Source: Massilia rubra (GTDB lineage: Bacteria > Pseudomonadota > Gammaproteobacteria > Burkholderiales > Burkholderiaceae_D). From it: a DNA stretch of 64,000 nucleotides. The translations under genes and the position numbers were made by a program. Below are positions 50,452 to 59,081 of this stretch, one piece after another. The notes below the pieces were generated by a model. That model saw nothing but the letters and a program-made list of their open reading frames with translations. It was not told the origin of the DNA and made no database searches. How positions within the stretch are numbered: the first letter of the stretch is position 1; every line of letters begins with the position of its first letter. The DNA lies in contig NZ_VUYU01000018.1 in NCBI RefSeq assembly GCF_011682065.1, positions 1 through 64,000 on the forward strand. Direction: 5' to 3'.

Positions 50452-52272
50452 TTACTGGTTCTTTTCGATCCAGCGATCGACCTTCGCTTCCAGCAGCGAG
50501 AGCGGCAAGGTGCCATCTTCGAGCACGATCTCGTGGAACTTGGGCAGGCTGAATTTGTCGCCCAGCGCCGCTTCGGCGCGGCGCCGCAGTTCGGTGATCT
50601 TGAGCGCGCCGATCTTGTAGCCGAGCGCCTGCCCCGGCCACACCATATAGCGCTCGGTCTCGCTTTTGGCCATCGATTCCGGGAATCCCAGCGTGTCGCG
50701 CATGTACTGGATCGACTGCTCGCGCGTCCAGCCTTTGGCGTGCATGCCGGTATCGACCACCAGCCGCACCGCGCGCAGCATTTCGTCGTTCAGGTGGCCG
50801 AAATAATCCTCCGGCTTGTCGAACAGGCCCATCTCCTTGCCCAGGGTTTCGGCGTACAGCGCCCAGCCCTCGGTGTAGGCCGTGTTGCCGCTGAACTTGC
50901 GGAACTTGGGCAAGTCCAGTTCCTGCAGCAGGGCGATGTGGAAGTGGTGGCCCGGCTGCCCTTCGTGCAGGAACAGGGTCACCATGCCGGTGCTGCCGTA
51001 TTGGGTCGGATCGTTCACCACCGACCAGAAAACGCCCGGCCGCGAGCCGTCCATGGCTGGCGCCGAGTAATGGTCGGAGGCGGTCGCGCGCGACAGTTCC
51101 GGCTCCAGGCGCAGGTCCAGCGGCGCCTTCGGCATCAGGGTGAACAAGGCCGGCAGCTTGGTGCGCAGCAGCGCATCGAGCTTGCGGTACACGTCGATGA
51201 CTTCCTGGTCGGTCTTGAACGGCTTGAATTTTGCCTGCTGCGACACCCACGCCGGCAGCTCCGCCGCCGGCCCGGTGTAGCCCATCTTCGGCCCGACCAC
51301 GGCGTATTCGCCCTGGATGCGCGCCACTTCCTTCAGGCCGATCGCATGGATCTGCTCCGGCGTGAGATTGGTGGTGGTGCGCACCGCCACGCTCTTTTCG
51401 TACCACTCCTTCCCCTCGGGCAGCGCGCTCCAGCCGGTGCTGGTGCGCGCTGCCGGCAGGTATTCCTTCTCGATGAAGGCGGCCAGGCGCGCCAGCGCCG
51501 GCGCCAGGCTGGCGTCGATCGCCTTGCGGTAGCCGGCCGTCAGCTGCGCCTTGTAGGCGGCCGAAAAACTGGCCGGCATGTTGCGGATCGGGGTGTAGTA
51601 AATGCTCTCTTCGGCCCTGGCGCTGACCAGCTTCTGGTACTGCGGCAGCATCGATACCACCGCCGCGCGCGGCAAGGTCACGTTCACGCGCATCCCTTCG
51701 CGCATGTTGACGATGGCCTGGTCGATCCACGCCGGCAGCTGCGTCAGGCGGTTCAGGTAAGCCTTGTACTGCTTGACCGTCTTCAGGGACTGGGCGGCGT
51801 CGCCGCCGGCGTAGTTGGCGATGGTGACCGGCATGCCGTCCATCTGGTTCAGCGGCAGCATCAGTTCCGGCAGGTTGGAAAACGACAGCAGGCTGTTCAA
51901 CTCGAATTCAAGCACGTCGTAGTTGGTTTGCGAGCGCAGGTCGAGCGCGCGCCGGTCCAGCGCATGCAGGCGGTTCAGGAAGACGTTGTAGCGCGCGTTC
52001 TGGCGCGCGCGCTCTTTGGGGCCGATGCTCATGCCGATCTGGTCGTCGAAGCGATTGTCGCCGCGCTCGGTGGCGTCGACCGGATCGAAGCGCGCCAGCG
52101 CTTCGTAGTAGTCGGCGGCCAGCGTGGCGAGCTGCTTTTTGGCCTGGGCCGATACCACGCCCGATACTTTGCCGGCCGGCGGCGCGGCCAGCGCCACGGC
52201 GGGCGCCAGGGCGGTTGCCAAGGTCAGGGCGAGCGCCGTCCGCAGCGCGGTCCTGGCAAGAGTTTTATGCAT
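50452..52272 (-). CDS. DUF885-family secreted (metallo)peptidase-like protein
   Basis: 606 residues from the ATG at 52272, which begins a signal peptide cleaved near ALAA (about residue 29). The body is helical with the family core FLHEGQPGHHFHIAL, a HExxPGHH pattern thought to bind zinc, followed by YTEGWALYAE. DUF885 proteins are predicted carboxypeptidase-like enzymes of poorly known substrate. A second, divergent DUF885 protein is encoded at 56117-57880. Confidence 0.88.
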   Translation of the reverse strand: MHKTLARTALRTALALTLATALAPAVALAAPPAGKVSGVVSAQAKKQLATLAADYYEALARFDPVDATERGDNRFDDQIGMSIGPKERARQNARYNVFLNRLHALDRRALDLRSQTNYDVLEFELNSLLSFSNLPELMLPLNQMDGMPVTIANYAGGDAAQSLKTVKQYKAYLNRLTQLPAWIDQAIVNMREGMRVNVTLPRAAVVSMLPQYQKLVSARAEESIYYTPIRNMPASFSAAYKAQLTAGYRKAIDASLAPALARLAAFIEKEYLPAARTSTGWSALPEGKEWYEKSVAVRTTTNLTPEQIHAIGLKEVARIQGEYAVVGPKMGYTGPAAELPAWVSQQAKFKPFKTDQEVIDVYRKLDALLRTKLPALFTLMPKAPLDLRLEPELSRATASDHYSAPAMDGSRPGVFWSVVNDPTQYGSTGMVTLFLHEGQPGHHFHIALLQELDLPKFRKFSGNTAYTEGWALYAETLGKEMGLFDKPEDYFGHLNDEMLRAVRLVVDTGMHAKGWTREQSIQYMRDTLGFPESMAKSETERYMVWPGQALGYKIGALKITELRRRAEAALGDKFSLPKFHEIVLEDGTLPLSLLEAKVDRWIEKNQ

Positions 52273-52396
52273 AATAATTATCCGGTAAAAATGAATGCGG
52301 CAGTCAGGATACGCCCTTTTTTCCGGTCGGGTAACGCGCTCTGCGAAGTCGATAGATTTGCCCGATCGGCAGCGCACGCACGAGTGGAAATTTGTA

Positions 52397-52426
52397 TTGT
52401 CGCCCCGGTGCGTGCGGGCGTATGAT
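52397..52426 (+). promoter_or_regulatory. Promoter of the candidate sRNA
   Basis: TTGTCG (52397-52402), an 18-bp spacer and TATGAT (52421-52426) point rightward into a gap where no plus-strand protein gene exists. Confidence 0.5.
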
Positions 52427-52432
52427 CGACGC

Positions 52433-52572
52433 CAGACGATGTCTCCCGCCGCGCCGGCAAACTGCGAGAATGCCGGCCGGGCCAGGCATGCCCGCTTGCA
52501 GTTCTGCGCATCAAGTTCGGGGCCTCTGCCATTCGAGCCGCTCTCCGTGTTGTCGGGAGCGGCTTTGTTTTG
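52433..52572 (+). ncRNA. Candidate small RNA
   Basis: About 140 bases between a good sigma-70 promoter (52397-52426) and an intrinsic terminator (52536-52571), on the strand opposite to both flanking genes. The body folds into several stems by eye: GCCGGC…GCCGGC around 52459-52483, GGGC…GCCC around 52485-52500, and CTTG…CAAG near 52497-52516. No open frame with a ribosome binding site is visible. It does not match 6S, 4.5S/SRP or tmRNA as I know them. Confidence 0.5.
52536..52571 (+). terminator. Intrinsic terminator of the candidate sRNA
   Basis: AGCCGCTCTC pairs with GGGAGCGGCT (10 bp, one G-U), followed by TTGTTTTG. The T tract lies on the plus-strand side only, so it serves rightward transcription and not the leftward DUF3817 gene. 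Confidence 0.75.
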
Positions 52573-52902
52573 TCAGCGCGCCGCTGGCGCTTCGGTCAGC
52601 ATGCCGCGCCGCTTGTACCAGATTTCGAGCGGAATCGTCACCAGCGGCGGCACCGCGGCCAGTACGGCGATCAGGGTGGCCCACCACGGCCAGCGCAGGC
52701 GCAGCGCGGCCAGCACCGTCACCACCACGTAAAACATGAACGCAAAGCCGTGCAGGCGGCCGAACAGCCACACGCCCAGGTCGGTCGTCTCGGTCGTGTA
52801 TTTGAGGAACATGCCGATCAACAGGCCGGTCCAGGTCAGGCCTTCGATCAGGCAGGCGGCGACGAACAGCTTGCCGATGCCGGTGGGTTTGTTGCTTGTC
52901 AT
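52573..52902 (-). CDS. DUF3817-family membrane protein
   Basis: 109 residues with three predicted membrane helices. The opening GIGKLFVAACLIEGLTWTGLLIGMFLKY and the central GRLHGFAFMFYVV are characteristic of DUF3817. Function unknown. It is transcribed leftward, downstream of a regulator gene in the same direction. Confidence 0.85.
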   Translation of the reverse strand: MTSNKPTGIGKLFVAACLIEGLTWTGLLIGMFLKYTTETTDLGVWLFGRLHGFAFMFYVVVTVLAALRLRWPWWATLIAVLAAVPPLVTIPLEIWYKRRGMLTEAPAAR

Positions 52903-52958
52903 GTCAGCTCCGCGATTGTTTCAGATGCGCGAAGCATAGACCACTCCGGCTGAGTCCA

Positions 52959-53627
52959 TCAAGCAAGTTTTTGTAGCGGCGCAATCCTGTAAACACAGCG
53001 CGTGGCGCCCGCCAGCACATGCTGCTCGCGCGTCACGCTCGCGCCGGGACCGGCGATTTCGGCGAACAGCTGCAACTCGGAGCGGCAAAAGCCCTGGCAG
53101 GTGCGCGCCGCCACGCAGATCGGGCAATGGTCTTCGATCAGCAGCCAGCCCTGCGCATCGGCCTCGATGCGCGCCATATAGCCTTCCTCGGTGCGGATCG
53201 CCGCCAGTTGCGCCAGGCGTTCCGGCACGGTGGCGCCGTGGCAGGCTTGCTGGTACAGCAGGCGCGCTTCGTTCTCGCGCTGCGCCACCAGTTTATCCAA
53301 CCCTTCTTCGCCGAACAACTGGCGGATCGATCCGATCAGCTGCACCGTCATCTGCGCGTGCGTGTCCGGAAAGCGCCGGTTGCCGGCGTCGGTCAGCACC
53401 CAGTCCTGGCGCGGCCGCCCGACCCCGGCCGCATCCTGCTGGCGGCCCTCGATCAAACCCGCCGCAACCAGCTTCTGCACCTGCTGGCGCGCCGCTTCCG
53501 GCGTCATTTCCAGCATCTGCGCCAAGCGCGCGGTGGGGCTCGGCCCCTTCGACTTGATGAAGAACAGGATGCGCTCGGCGGGCTTGCCCTCGGCCGAGTT
53601 ATCCAACGATTTGCTTGCGTAATTCAC
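52959..53627 (-). CDS. Fe-S-type winged-helix transcriptional regulator (SufR-like)
   Basis: 222 residues with a GTG start. An N-terminal winged helix (about 15-85; PSPTARLAQMLEMTPEAARQQVQKL) is followed by a helical domain. Its C-terminal part carries a cysteine cluster, HCPICVAARTCQGFC, of the kind that holds an iron-sulfur cluster in SufR-like regulators. It is divergent from an MFS exporter gene, across two imperfect direct repeats, and likely represses it. Ligand or redox signal unknown. Confidence 0.82.
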   Translation of the reverse strand: MNYASKSLDNSAEGKPAERILFFIKSKGPSPTARLAQMLEMTPEAARQQVQKLVAAGLIEGRQQDAAGVGRPRQDWVLTDAGNRRFPDTHAQMTVQLIGSIRQLFGEEGLDKLVAQRENEARLLYQQACHGATVPERLAQLAAIRTEEGYMARIEADAQGWLLIEDHCPICVAARTCQGFCRSELQLFAEIAGPGASVTREQHVLAGATRCVYRIAPLQKLA

Positions 53628-53664
53628 GGCTCCGCCTTATTATCCAAACGTTTTCTTGCATATT
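53599..53664. promoter_or_regulatory. Direct repeats, candidate operator of the SufR-like regulator
   Basis: TTATCCAACGATTTGCTTGC at 53599 and TTATCCAAACGTTTTCTTGC at 53640 are similar 25-base repeats 41 bp apart (about four helical turns). The first overlaps the regulator's own opening codons, the second lies between the two divergent start codons. Confidence 0.45.
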
Positions 53665-53698
53665 AAGCCAATCCCGAAGTCCTGTCGATCAAAGAACC

Positions 53699-55132
53699 AT
53701 GAACACTGCCTCATCCGCCACCAGCACCACCACTGCCTCCTGGGGCGCCCTGTTTTCCGGCCAAAACGGTTTGCTGGCCCTGGCCCTGACCGGGGGCGTT
53801 GCGCTGCATGCGATTAACGTCCACATCGTCACCACCGTGCTGCCGTCGGTGGTGCGCGATATCGGGGGCCTGGACTGGTACGCGTGGAACACGACCTTGT
53901 TCGTGGTGGCCTCGATCATCGGCGCGGCGCTGTCGGTGCGCCTGCTGGCCGGAGCCGGTCCGCGCGGGGCCTGCCTGGCGGCGCTCGGCATCTTCGCACT
54001 CGGCTCGGCCGCCTGCGCCGGCGCGAGCTCGATGCCGTGGATGCTGGCCGGGCGCAGTGTGCAGGGGCTGGGCGGCGGCGCCCTGGCCGCCCTGAGCTAC
54101 TCGCTCATTCGGGTGGTGTTCCCGGCGCCCCTGTGGCCGCGCGCGGTGGCGCTGGTGTCGGGCATGTGGGGCGTGGCTACCTTGTGCGGGCCGGCCGTGG
54201 GCGGCCTGTTCGCCCAGTCCGGGCACTGGCGCTGGGCCTTCTGGACCCTGCTGCCGGTGGCCCTCCTGCAAGCCATGCTGGTGGCCGCGCGACTGCGTCC
54301 GGCCGCCGGCCCGTCCGCCAGGCCCGTGATTCCGGTGGCGCAGATCGCCCTGCTGGCCGCCTCCGTGCTGGCGGTGGCCGCCGGCGGCTTGTCGCGCGCG
54401 CTGGCGTGGCAGGGCGCCGGCGTGGCGGCCGGCATTGCGCTCGGGGTAGCGGCGATCGTCGTCGAACGCAGGTCCACGGTACGCCTGCTGCCCTCCGCAA
54501 CCTGCGAACTGGCCTCGCCCCTGGGCGCGGTGTACGCCAGCGTTGCCCTGCTCCTGGTCGGCACCACCACCGAAATCTACGTACCCTACTTTTTGCAGAC
54601 CCTGCACGGCTACACGCCGCTGGCCGCCGGCTACCTGGCGGCGGCCATGGCGGCCGGCTGGAGCTTCAGTTCCATGTTCTCGTCCGGCCGCCAGGGCGCC
54701 GGCGCGCTGACGATGCTGCGCGCCGGCCCGCTGCTGGGTGCCGTCAGCCTGCTGGCCCTGGCCCTGCTGGTGCCGGCCGCCGATGCGCTCTCGCCCGGCA
54801 TGCTGATGCTGTTGTATGGCGCGGCGCTGGCCGCCGCCGGCGCCGGCGTGGGCCTCGGCTGGCCGCACCTGCTCACGCGCGTGCTGACCCTGGCGCCGGC
54901 GGGCGAGGGCGGCCTGGCCTCGGCGGCAATCACCACCGTGCAGTTATATGGCATGGCGATCGGCGCGGCGGTGGCGGGGCTGGTGGCCAATGCCGCCGGC
55001 CTCACCGAACCGGGAGGCAAGGCGGGTGCGCAATCGGCGGCGCTGTGGCTGTTCGCCAGCTTTGCGCTCGCGCCCGCACTGGCGGCGCTGCTGGCGCGCC
55101 GGATCGCCCACAAACAAGGAGAAGGCGCATGA
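53699..55132 (+). CDS. MFS multidrug-type transporter (DHA2-like)
   Basis: 477 residues with about fourteen predicted membrane helices. The first helix region reads ALHAINVHIVTTVLPSVVRDIGG, followed by motif C-like glycine-rich helix 5. This is the DHA2 drug-efflux style. Start at 53699 is chosen over in-frame upstream codons that overlap the divergent regulator. Its stop overlaps the start of the broken DUF2165-like gene by four bases. Confidence 0.88.
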   Translation: MNTASSATSTTTASWGALFSGQNGLLALALTGGVALHAINVHIVTTVLPSVVRDIGGLDWYAWNTTLFVVASIIGAALSVRLLAGAGPRGACLAALGIFALGSAACAGASSMPWMLAGRSVQGLGGGALAALSYSLIRVVFPAPLWPRAVALVSGMWGVATLCGPAVGGLFAQSGHWRWAFWTLLPVALLQAMLVAARLRPAAGPSARPVIPVAQIALLAASVLAVAAGGLSRALAWQGAGVAAGIALGVAAIVVERRSTVRLLPSATCELASPLGAVYASVALLLVGTTTEIYVPYFLQTLHGYTPLAAGYLAAAMAAGWSFSSMFSSGRQGAGALTMLRAGPLLGAVSLLALALLVPAADALSPGMLMLLYGAALAAAGAGVGLGWPHLLTRVLTLAPAGEGGLASAAITTVQLYGMAIGAAVAGLVANAAGLTEPGGKAGAQSAALWLFASFALAPALAALLARRIAHKQGEGA

Positions 55133-55786
55133 GCGGTTCGGCATCCACCTGGCTGTTCCAGTCGGTGCATGCGGTCGGCCTGTCGGCCTGGTTGTCGATC
55201 GCCGTCATCAATAACCTGCATGCCTTTGCCGGGTCGGCCGGGGCGGTCGGGGCCACTGAGCCTATCTCAGTAGATCGGGGGAAGCTGATGGCGACATGCG
55301 CGTAGGCGATGCATGGCAAGCGAGGGCAAGGCGCGAGGAGGCCGCATGGCTAGCCATGCAACGACGAGCAACGCCGCGCTCGCTTGCCAGGCGCGCCAGC
55401 AGCGACTCCGATCTACTGAGATAGGCTCTATGTCGATGGCGCCATTGAGGCAGGCGCCAGGGATCGCAACGCCGCTGCTGGCGCGCGCCATCGCTTCGCC
55501 CTTGCTGGCGCGCGTTGCCATGTTCATCGTGCTGGCGCTGCAGATCGTCGCCGCCGGCGCTTGCTGGACCGGCGCGTATGCGCTGGCGATCGGAGGCGAC
55601 CTGCCGGGCGCCCGTCCCGCACTGAACCTGGCCATGAGCAGCTTCGCCGCCTTCCTGTTCGCGATGCATCTGGGCGGGATGTGGTTCGGCTACTGGATCC
55701 GGCAAGAGGGCCTGCAACTGACGCATATCGGTTTGCTGGTGTGGAGCGTGGCGGCCTTTTTGCTGTTTAACCTGCCGCTGGCATAA
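55129..55786 (+). pseudogene. DUF2165-like membrane protein gene broken by a palindromic insertion
   Basis: The first 43 codons (MSGSASTWLFQSVHAV … SAGAVGAT) run into the palindromic element at 55258-55428 and stop at a TAG inside it. After the element the frame resumes as MSMAPLRQAPG … AIASPLLARVAMFIVLALQIVAAGACWTGAYAL … GGMWFGYW, ending at 55786. Removing 172 bases (55258-55429) joins the halves in frame into one four-helix protein resembling DUF2165. The ATG overlaps the MFS gene stop (ATGA), so the intact gene was translationally coupled to it. Confidence 0.75.
55258..55428. mobile_element. 171-bp MITE-like palindromic element
   Basis: Ends are perfect 20-bp inverted repeats: GAGCCTATCTCAGTAGATCG at 55258-55277 and its reverse complement at 55409-55428. 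Inside are nested pairings, TGGCAAGCGAG with CTCGCTTGCCA and a central GCATGGC-TA-GCCATGC, so the whole can fold into a long imperfect hairpin. No open frame. It sits inside a coding sequence. Confidence 0.8.
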
Positions 55787-55794
55787 GGAGAGCG

Positions 55795-56100
55795 ATGCGC
55801 GAACAACTGGAAAAACTGCTGGCGTCGGGGCGCGACAACGCGCTGCTGCGCTTCGGCCTGGGCAACGCCTGCCTCAAGGACGGCGACGCCGCAGCCGCTG
55901 CCCTGCATTTGCAGCAGGCGACAGAGCAAAACCCGTTGCATTCGGCCGCCTGGAAGCTGCTCGGCAAAGCCCTGCAAGCGCTCGGCCGGCTGGACGACGC
56001 CGAAGCGGCATGGAACACAGGACTGGAGGTCGCCGTGAAGCAGGGCGACATCCAGGCCTCGCGCGAAATGACGGTGTTCCTCAAGCGCTTGCGGCGCTGA
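55795..56100 (+). CDS. TPR-repeat protein
   Basis: 101 residues forming about two and a half tetratricopeptide repeats, for example LRFGLGNACLKDGDAAAAALHLQQATEQNP and AWKLLGKALQALGRLDDAEAAW. A small protein-interaction adaptor, partner unknown. It starts eight bases after the broken membrane-protein gene and is convergent with a DUF885 gene. Confidence 0.85.
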   Translation: MREQLEKLLASGRDNALLRFGLGNACLKDGDAAAAALHLQQATEQNPLHSAAWKLLGKALQALGRLDDAEAAWNTGLEVAVKQGDIQASREMTVFLKRLRR

Positions 56101-56116
56101 GGTTCAGCGACACCCC

Positions 56117-57880
56117 CTACTTGTAGAAGCGCCAGAGCGGCTTGAAGTCGCGCGCCACCTTTTCGTTCTTCAGGCGCGCGCGTACCAGTTCGATCGGCAG
56201 CATGCCGCCGTCGAGAATGCGGTCGTGGTAGTCCAGCAGCGTCATCTTGCCGCTGTCGACCAGTTCGCGTTTCAGTTCGCGCAGCTGGAGCGCGCCGACC
56301 ATGTAGCCGGCCTGGTACAGCGGCGGATAATCGCCATTGAACGAGCGCCGCACTTCGGCGCGCGCATTGTCCGGCTCATGGCCGACGCGCTGGATCAGCA
56401 TCTCGACCGCCTGCTCGGGCGTGACTTTACCCATGTGAAAACCGAGCGAAAACAGGATGCGCGCCGCCCGGTGATTACGCCAGAACATCATCCCGATGCG
56501 GTCTTCCGGCGTAACCGCGAAGTTGCGCTCGTAGAGCAGCATTTCCCAGTACACGGCCCAGCCTTCGACGTAGAAGGGCGTATCGAACAGGCGGCGCTGC
56601 GGCTGGTAGCGCTCGGACATGAACATCTGCAGGTGGTGGCCGGGAATGAGTTCGTGCTGCACGGTCGCGCGCGAAAAGTGCGGGTTGTTGCCGCGCATGG
56701 ACATCATTTTCTGCTCGTGCGTCATGTCGGCCGTGGGGTAGGACACCAGGATCGTGTCGCCGCCCAAGAAGAAGGGGTTGATCAACTGGCTTTCGGGCGA
56801 GAGCATGTCCATGCGCCAGCTGCGGCGCGCCACTTCCGGCACCGTCACCAGCTTGTTGGCCGCCATGTAGTCGATCGCTTCCTTGGCCAGGCGCCGCACC
56901 ATGGCCGGCTGCTCGCCCGGCGCCACGTACATGGTTTTCACCTTTTCCATGGCCGCGTGCCAGTCGCTGCCGAATCCCATCTCGGCCGAGGCCTTGCGCA
57001 GTTCCGCCTCGCCCCAGGCCAGCTCTTTTTCGGCCAGCGCCATCAGTTCTTCCGGCGTGTATGGGATCATCTCGCGCTGCAGGGCGCTGACCAGGCCATC
57101 GCGCCCGATCGGGTCGCCCGTCACATTGAGCAGTTTGGCCGAGGCCTTGCCGACCAGCCGTTCGTTCAGGCTGGCCGCGTACTCGCCCATGGCCCTGTCC
57201 AGGTCCGCGTAGGGGCGCTTGACCCACCAGGTCAGCTGCGGATCGTAGCCTTCGTAGTAGCCGTACCAGGCTTTCAGGTCGCGCGCGGTGGTGGCCAGCA
57301 CCTGCACGGCGCGGTTGGCCACGCTGCGGGACGCCATCGGTTTGCGCGCGTTGATGTCGGGCCCCGCCAGCAGCGCTTCGTGCGCCTTGCGCACCGCCAC
57401 CAGCGCTTGCTGCAGAATCACCGCGCTGGCCGCGCCATCCTGCGCCTGCATCACGCGGCGCGCTTCGGCCAGGTCGATCAGCCCACGCGCGAACGGCACC
57501 AGCGGCTCCGCTTCGGTAAAGCGCTGGCGCTGGGCCGCCAGTTCGCGCATCTCGAAGTCGATCTGGTTGCGCATCATGACCACGTCGATGCGGTCTTCCA
57601 CGCCGTAGCTGTCGAACGGCAGCGCGTCGAGCGCCGCCCGCCACTGCGTGAAGAACTCCTGCATCTGGCGCGCGCGCGCCGTGCCGTTGGCCACGGTGTA
57701 CAGTTTGTCGAGACTGGCGTAATCGAGCTGGAAGCGCTGGATAAAGGCCGGCATCGCCTGCTGCGCGATGGCGAAGTGGGACAGCGGCGGCGTCAAGGAG
57801 GCCGGCGTCTGGGCGGCGGAGTGCGTGGCCAGGCCGGCCGCGCCAAGCGCCGCCGCCAGCAGCAGAAGGGAGCCGCGCAT
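56117..57880 (-). CDS. DUF885-family secreted protein (second copy)
   Basis: 587 residues with a signal peptide (about 1-23). The core HELIPGHHLQMFM and the following EGWAVYWE are the DUF885 signature, as in the protein at 50452-52272, but overall the two are only distantly alike. Its ATG shares one base with the stop of the Liv-type binding-protein gene (TGATG). The coupling suggests it processes peptides or amino-acid derivatives whose uptake the binding protein serves; that is inference. Confidence 0.87.
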   Translation of the reverse strand: MRGSLLLLAAALGAAGLATHSAAQTPASLTPPLSHFAIAQQAMPAFIQRFQLDYASLDKLYTVANGTARARQMQEFFTQWRAALDALPFDSYGVEDRIDVVMMRNQIDFEMRELAAQRQRFTEAEPLVPFARGLIDLAEARRVMQAQDGAASAVILQQALVAVRKAHEALLAGPDINARKPMASRSVANRAVQVLATTARDLKAWYGYYEGYDPQLTWWVKRPYADLDRAMGEYAASLNERLVGKASAKLLNVTGDPIGRDGLVSALQREMIPYTPEELMALAEKELAWGEAELRKASAEMGFGSDWHAAMEKVKTMYVAPGEQPAMVRRLAKEAIDYMAANKLVTVPEVARRSWRMDMLSPESQLINPFFLGGDTILVSYPTADMTHEQKMMSMRGNNPHFSRATVQHELIPGHHLQMFMSERYQPQRRLFDTPFYVEGWAVYWEMLLYERNFAVTPEDRIGMMFWRNHRAARILFSLGFHMGKVTPEQAVEMLIQRVGHEPDNARAEVRRSFNGDYPPLYQAGYMVGALQLRELKRELVDSGKMTLLDYHDRILDGGMLPIELVRARLKNEKVARDFKPLWRFYK

Positions 57881-59013
57881 CAGTAAGTGGCCAGCGCGGA
57901 AGGCACGCCGTTCTTGAAGGTGTAGACGGTGACGGCCGACTGCTTCATGTTGCCCTTGTCATCGTAGGCGTAGTTGCCCACCACGCCCTTGTAGCTGCCG
58001 GCGCGCATGGCGGCGGCCACCACCGACGGATCGAGCGAATTGGCTGACTTCATGGCCTGCGCGATGAACATGGCCTGGTCGTAGAACGAGGCCGCGTACA
58101 CATCGGGCGCCTGCTTGAAGCGCGCCTTGTAGCGGGCCTGGAAGGCCGGGCCGTCGGCTTGTTTTTCCAGGATCGCGCCGCCTTGCGCACAGAGCACGTT
58201 CTCGCCGACGGCGTCGCCCCCGAGCTTGGCCATTTCGGGGCTGCACAGGGTGTCGCCGCCGAGCAGTTTGGCTTTCAGGCCGAGCGCGCGCATCTGGCGC
58301 GCCATCGGTGCGCCCTGGGGCGCGTAGCCGCCGAAGAAAATCGCATCGACGTTCTTCGACTTGAGCTTGGTCAAAATGGCGGCGAAATCGGTCGCCTTGT
58401 CGGTCGTGAACTCGTGGCCCGCCACGGTGATGCCGGACGCCTTGGCCTGCTTGACGAATTCCATCGCGATGCCCTGGCCGAAGGCGGTGCGGTCATCGAT
58501 CACGCCGATGGTTTTCAGTTTCAACTGCTTGGCCGCGTAGCCGGCCATCGAGGCGCCGAGCTGGGTGTCGCTGGCGACGATGCGGAACACGCCGCTGTAG
58601 CCGCTTTGCGTGACCTTCGGATTGGTGCCGACGGTGGACATGAGCGCGCCGGCGTCGTTGTACACGCGCGAGGCGGGAATGGCCACGCCCGAGTTGTAGG
58701 GGCCGAGCACGAAGCGCACGCCGGCGTCGACCAGTTTTTGCGCGACCACCACGCCCGCTTTCGGATCGCCCTGGTCATCTTCGGACTTGAGTTCGAACTT
58801 GATCGCCTTGCCGCCGATGCTGATTTTTTTGGCGTTGAGTTCTTCGAGCGCGAGGCGCACGCCGTTTTCGTTATCCTTGCCGGCAAAGGCGTTGGCGCCC
58901 GAGAGCGGGCCGGTGACGCCGATCTTGACGACCTGCTCCTGCGCCAGCGCGGTTTGCGACACCAGCAGCAAAGCGGCTGCGGCGAAAGGAATGCTGTAGT
59001 GGTTCGATGCCAT
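57880..59013 (-). CDS. Branched-chain amino acid-type ABC substrate-binding protein
   Basis: 377 residues, periplasmic, of the LivJ/LivK type. Signal peptide to about residue 25, then VVKIGVTGPLSGANAFAGKDNENGVRLA, the family opening, and the ligand-contact regions GPYNSGVAIPAS and IDDRTAFGQG. No permease or ATPase genes are beside it, so it must use a transporter encoded elsewhere. Co-transcribed with the downstream DUF885 gene. Confidence 0.92.
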   Translation of the reverse strand: MASNHYSIPFAAAALLLVSQTALAQEQVVKIGVTGPLSGANAFAGKDNENGVRLALEELNAKKISIGGKAIKFELKSEDDQGDPKAGVVVAQKLVDAGVRFVLGPYNSGVAIPASRVYNDAGALMSTVGTNPKVTQSGYSGVFRIVASDTQLGASMAGYAAKQLKLKTIGVIDDRTAFGQGIAMEFVKQAKASGITVAGHEFTTDKATDFAAILTKLKSKNVDAIFFGGYAPQGAPMARQMRALGLKAKLLGGDTLCSPEMAKLGGDAVGENVLCAQGGAILEKQADGPAFQARYKARFKQAPDVYAASFYDQAMFIAQAMKSANSLDPSVVAAAMRAGSYKGVVGNYAYDDKGNMKQSAVTVYTFKNGVPSALATY

Positions 59014-59081
59014 GCGTTTGTCTCTCCTCTGGTCTGGACAGCGGCATCATCGCACGATTTCGGGCAATTTTATATGCTGAT

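Noticed and set aside
55313-55429. Extended N-terminus of the frame ending at 55786
   Set aside because: These codons lie inside the palindromic element and are not part of the ancestral protein.
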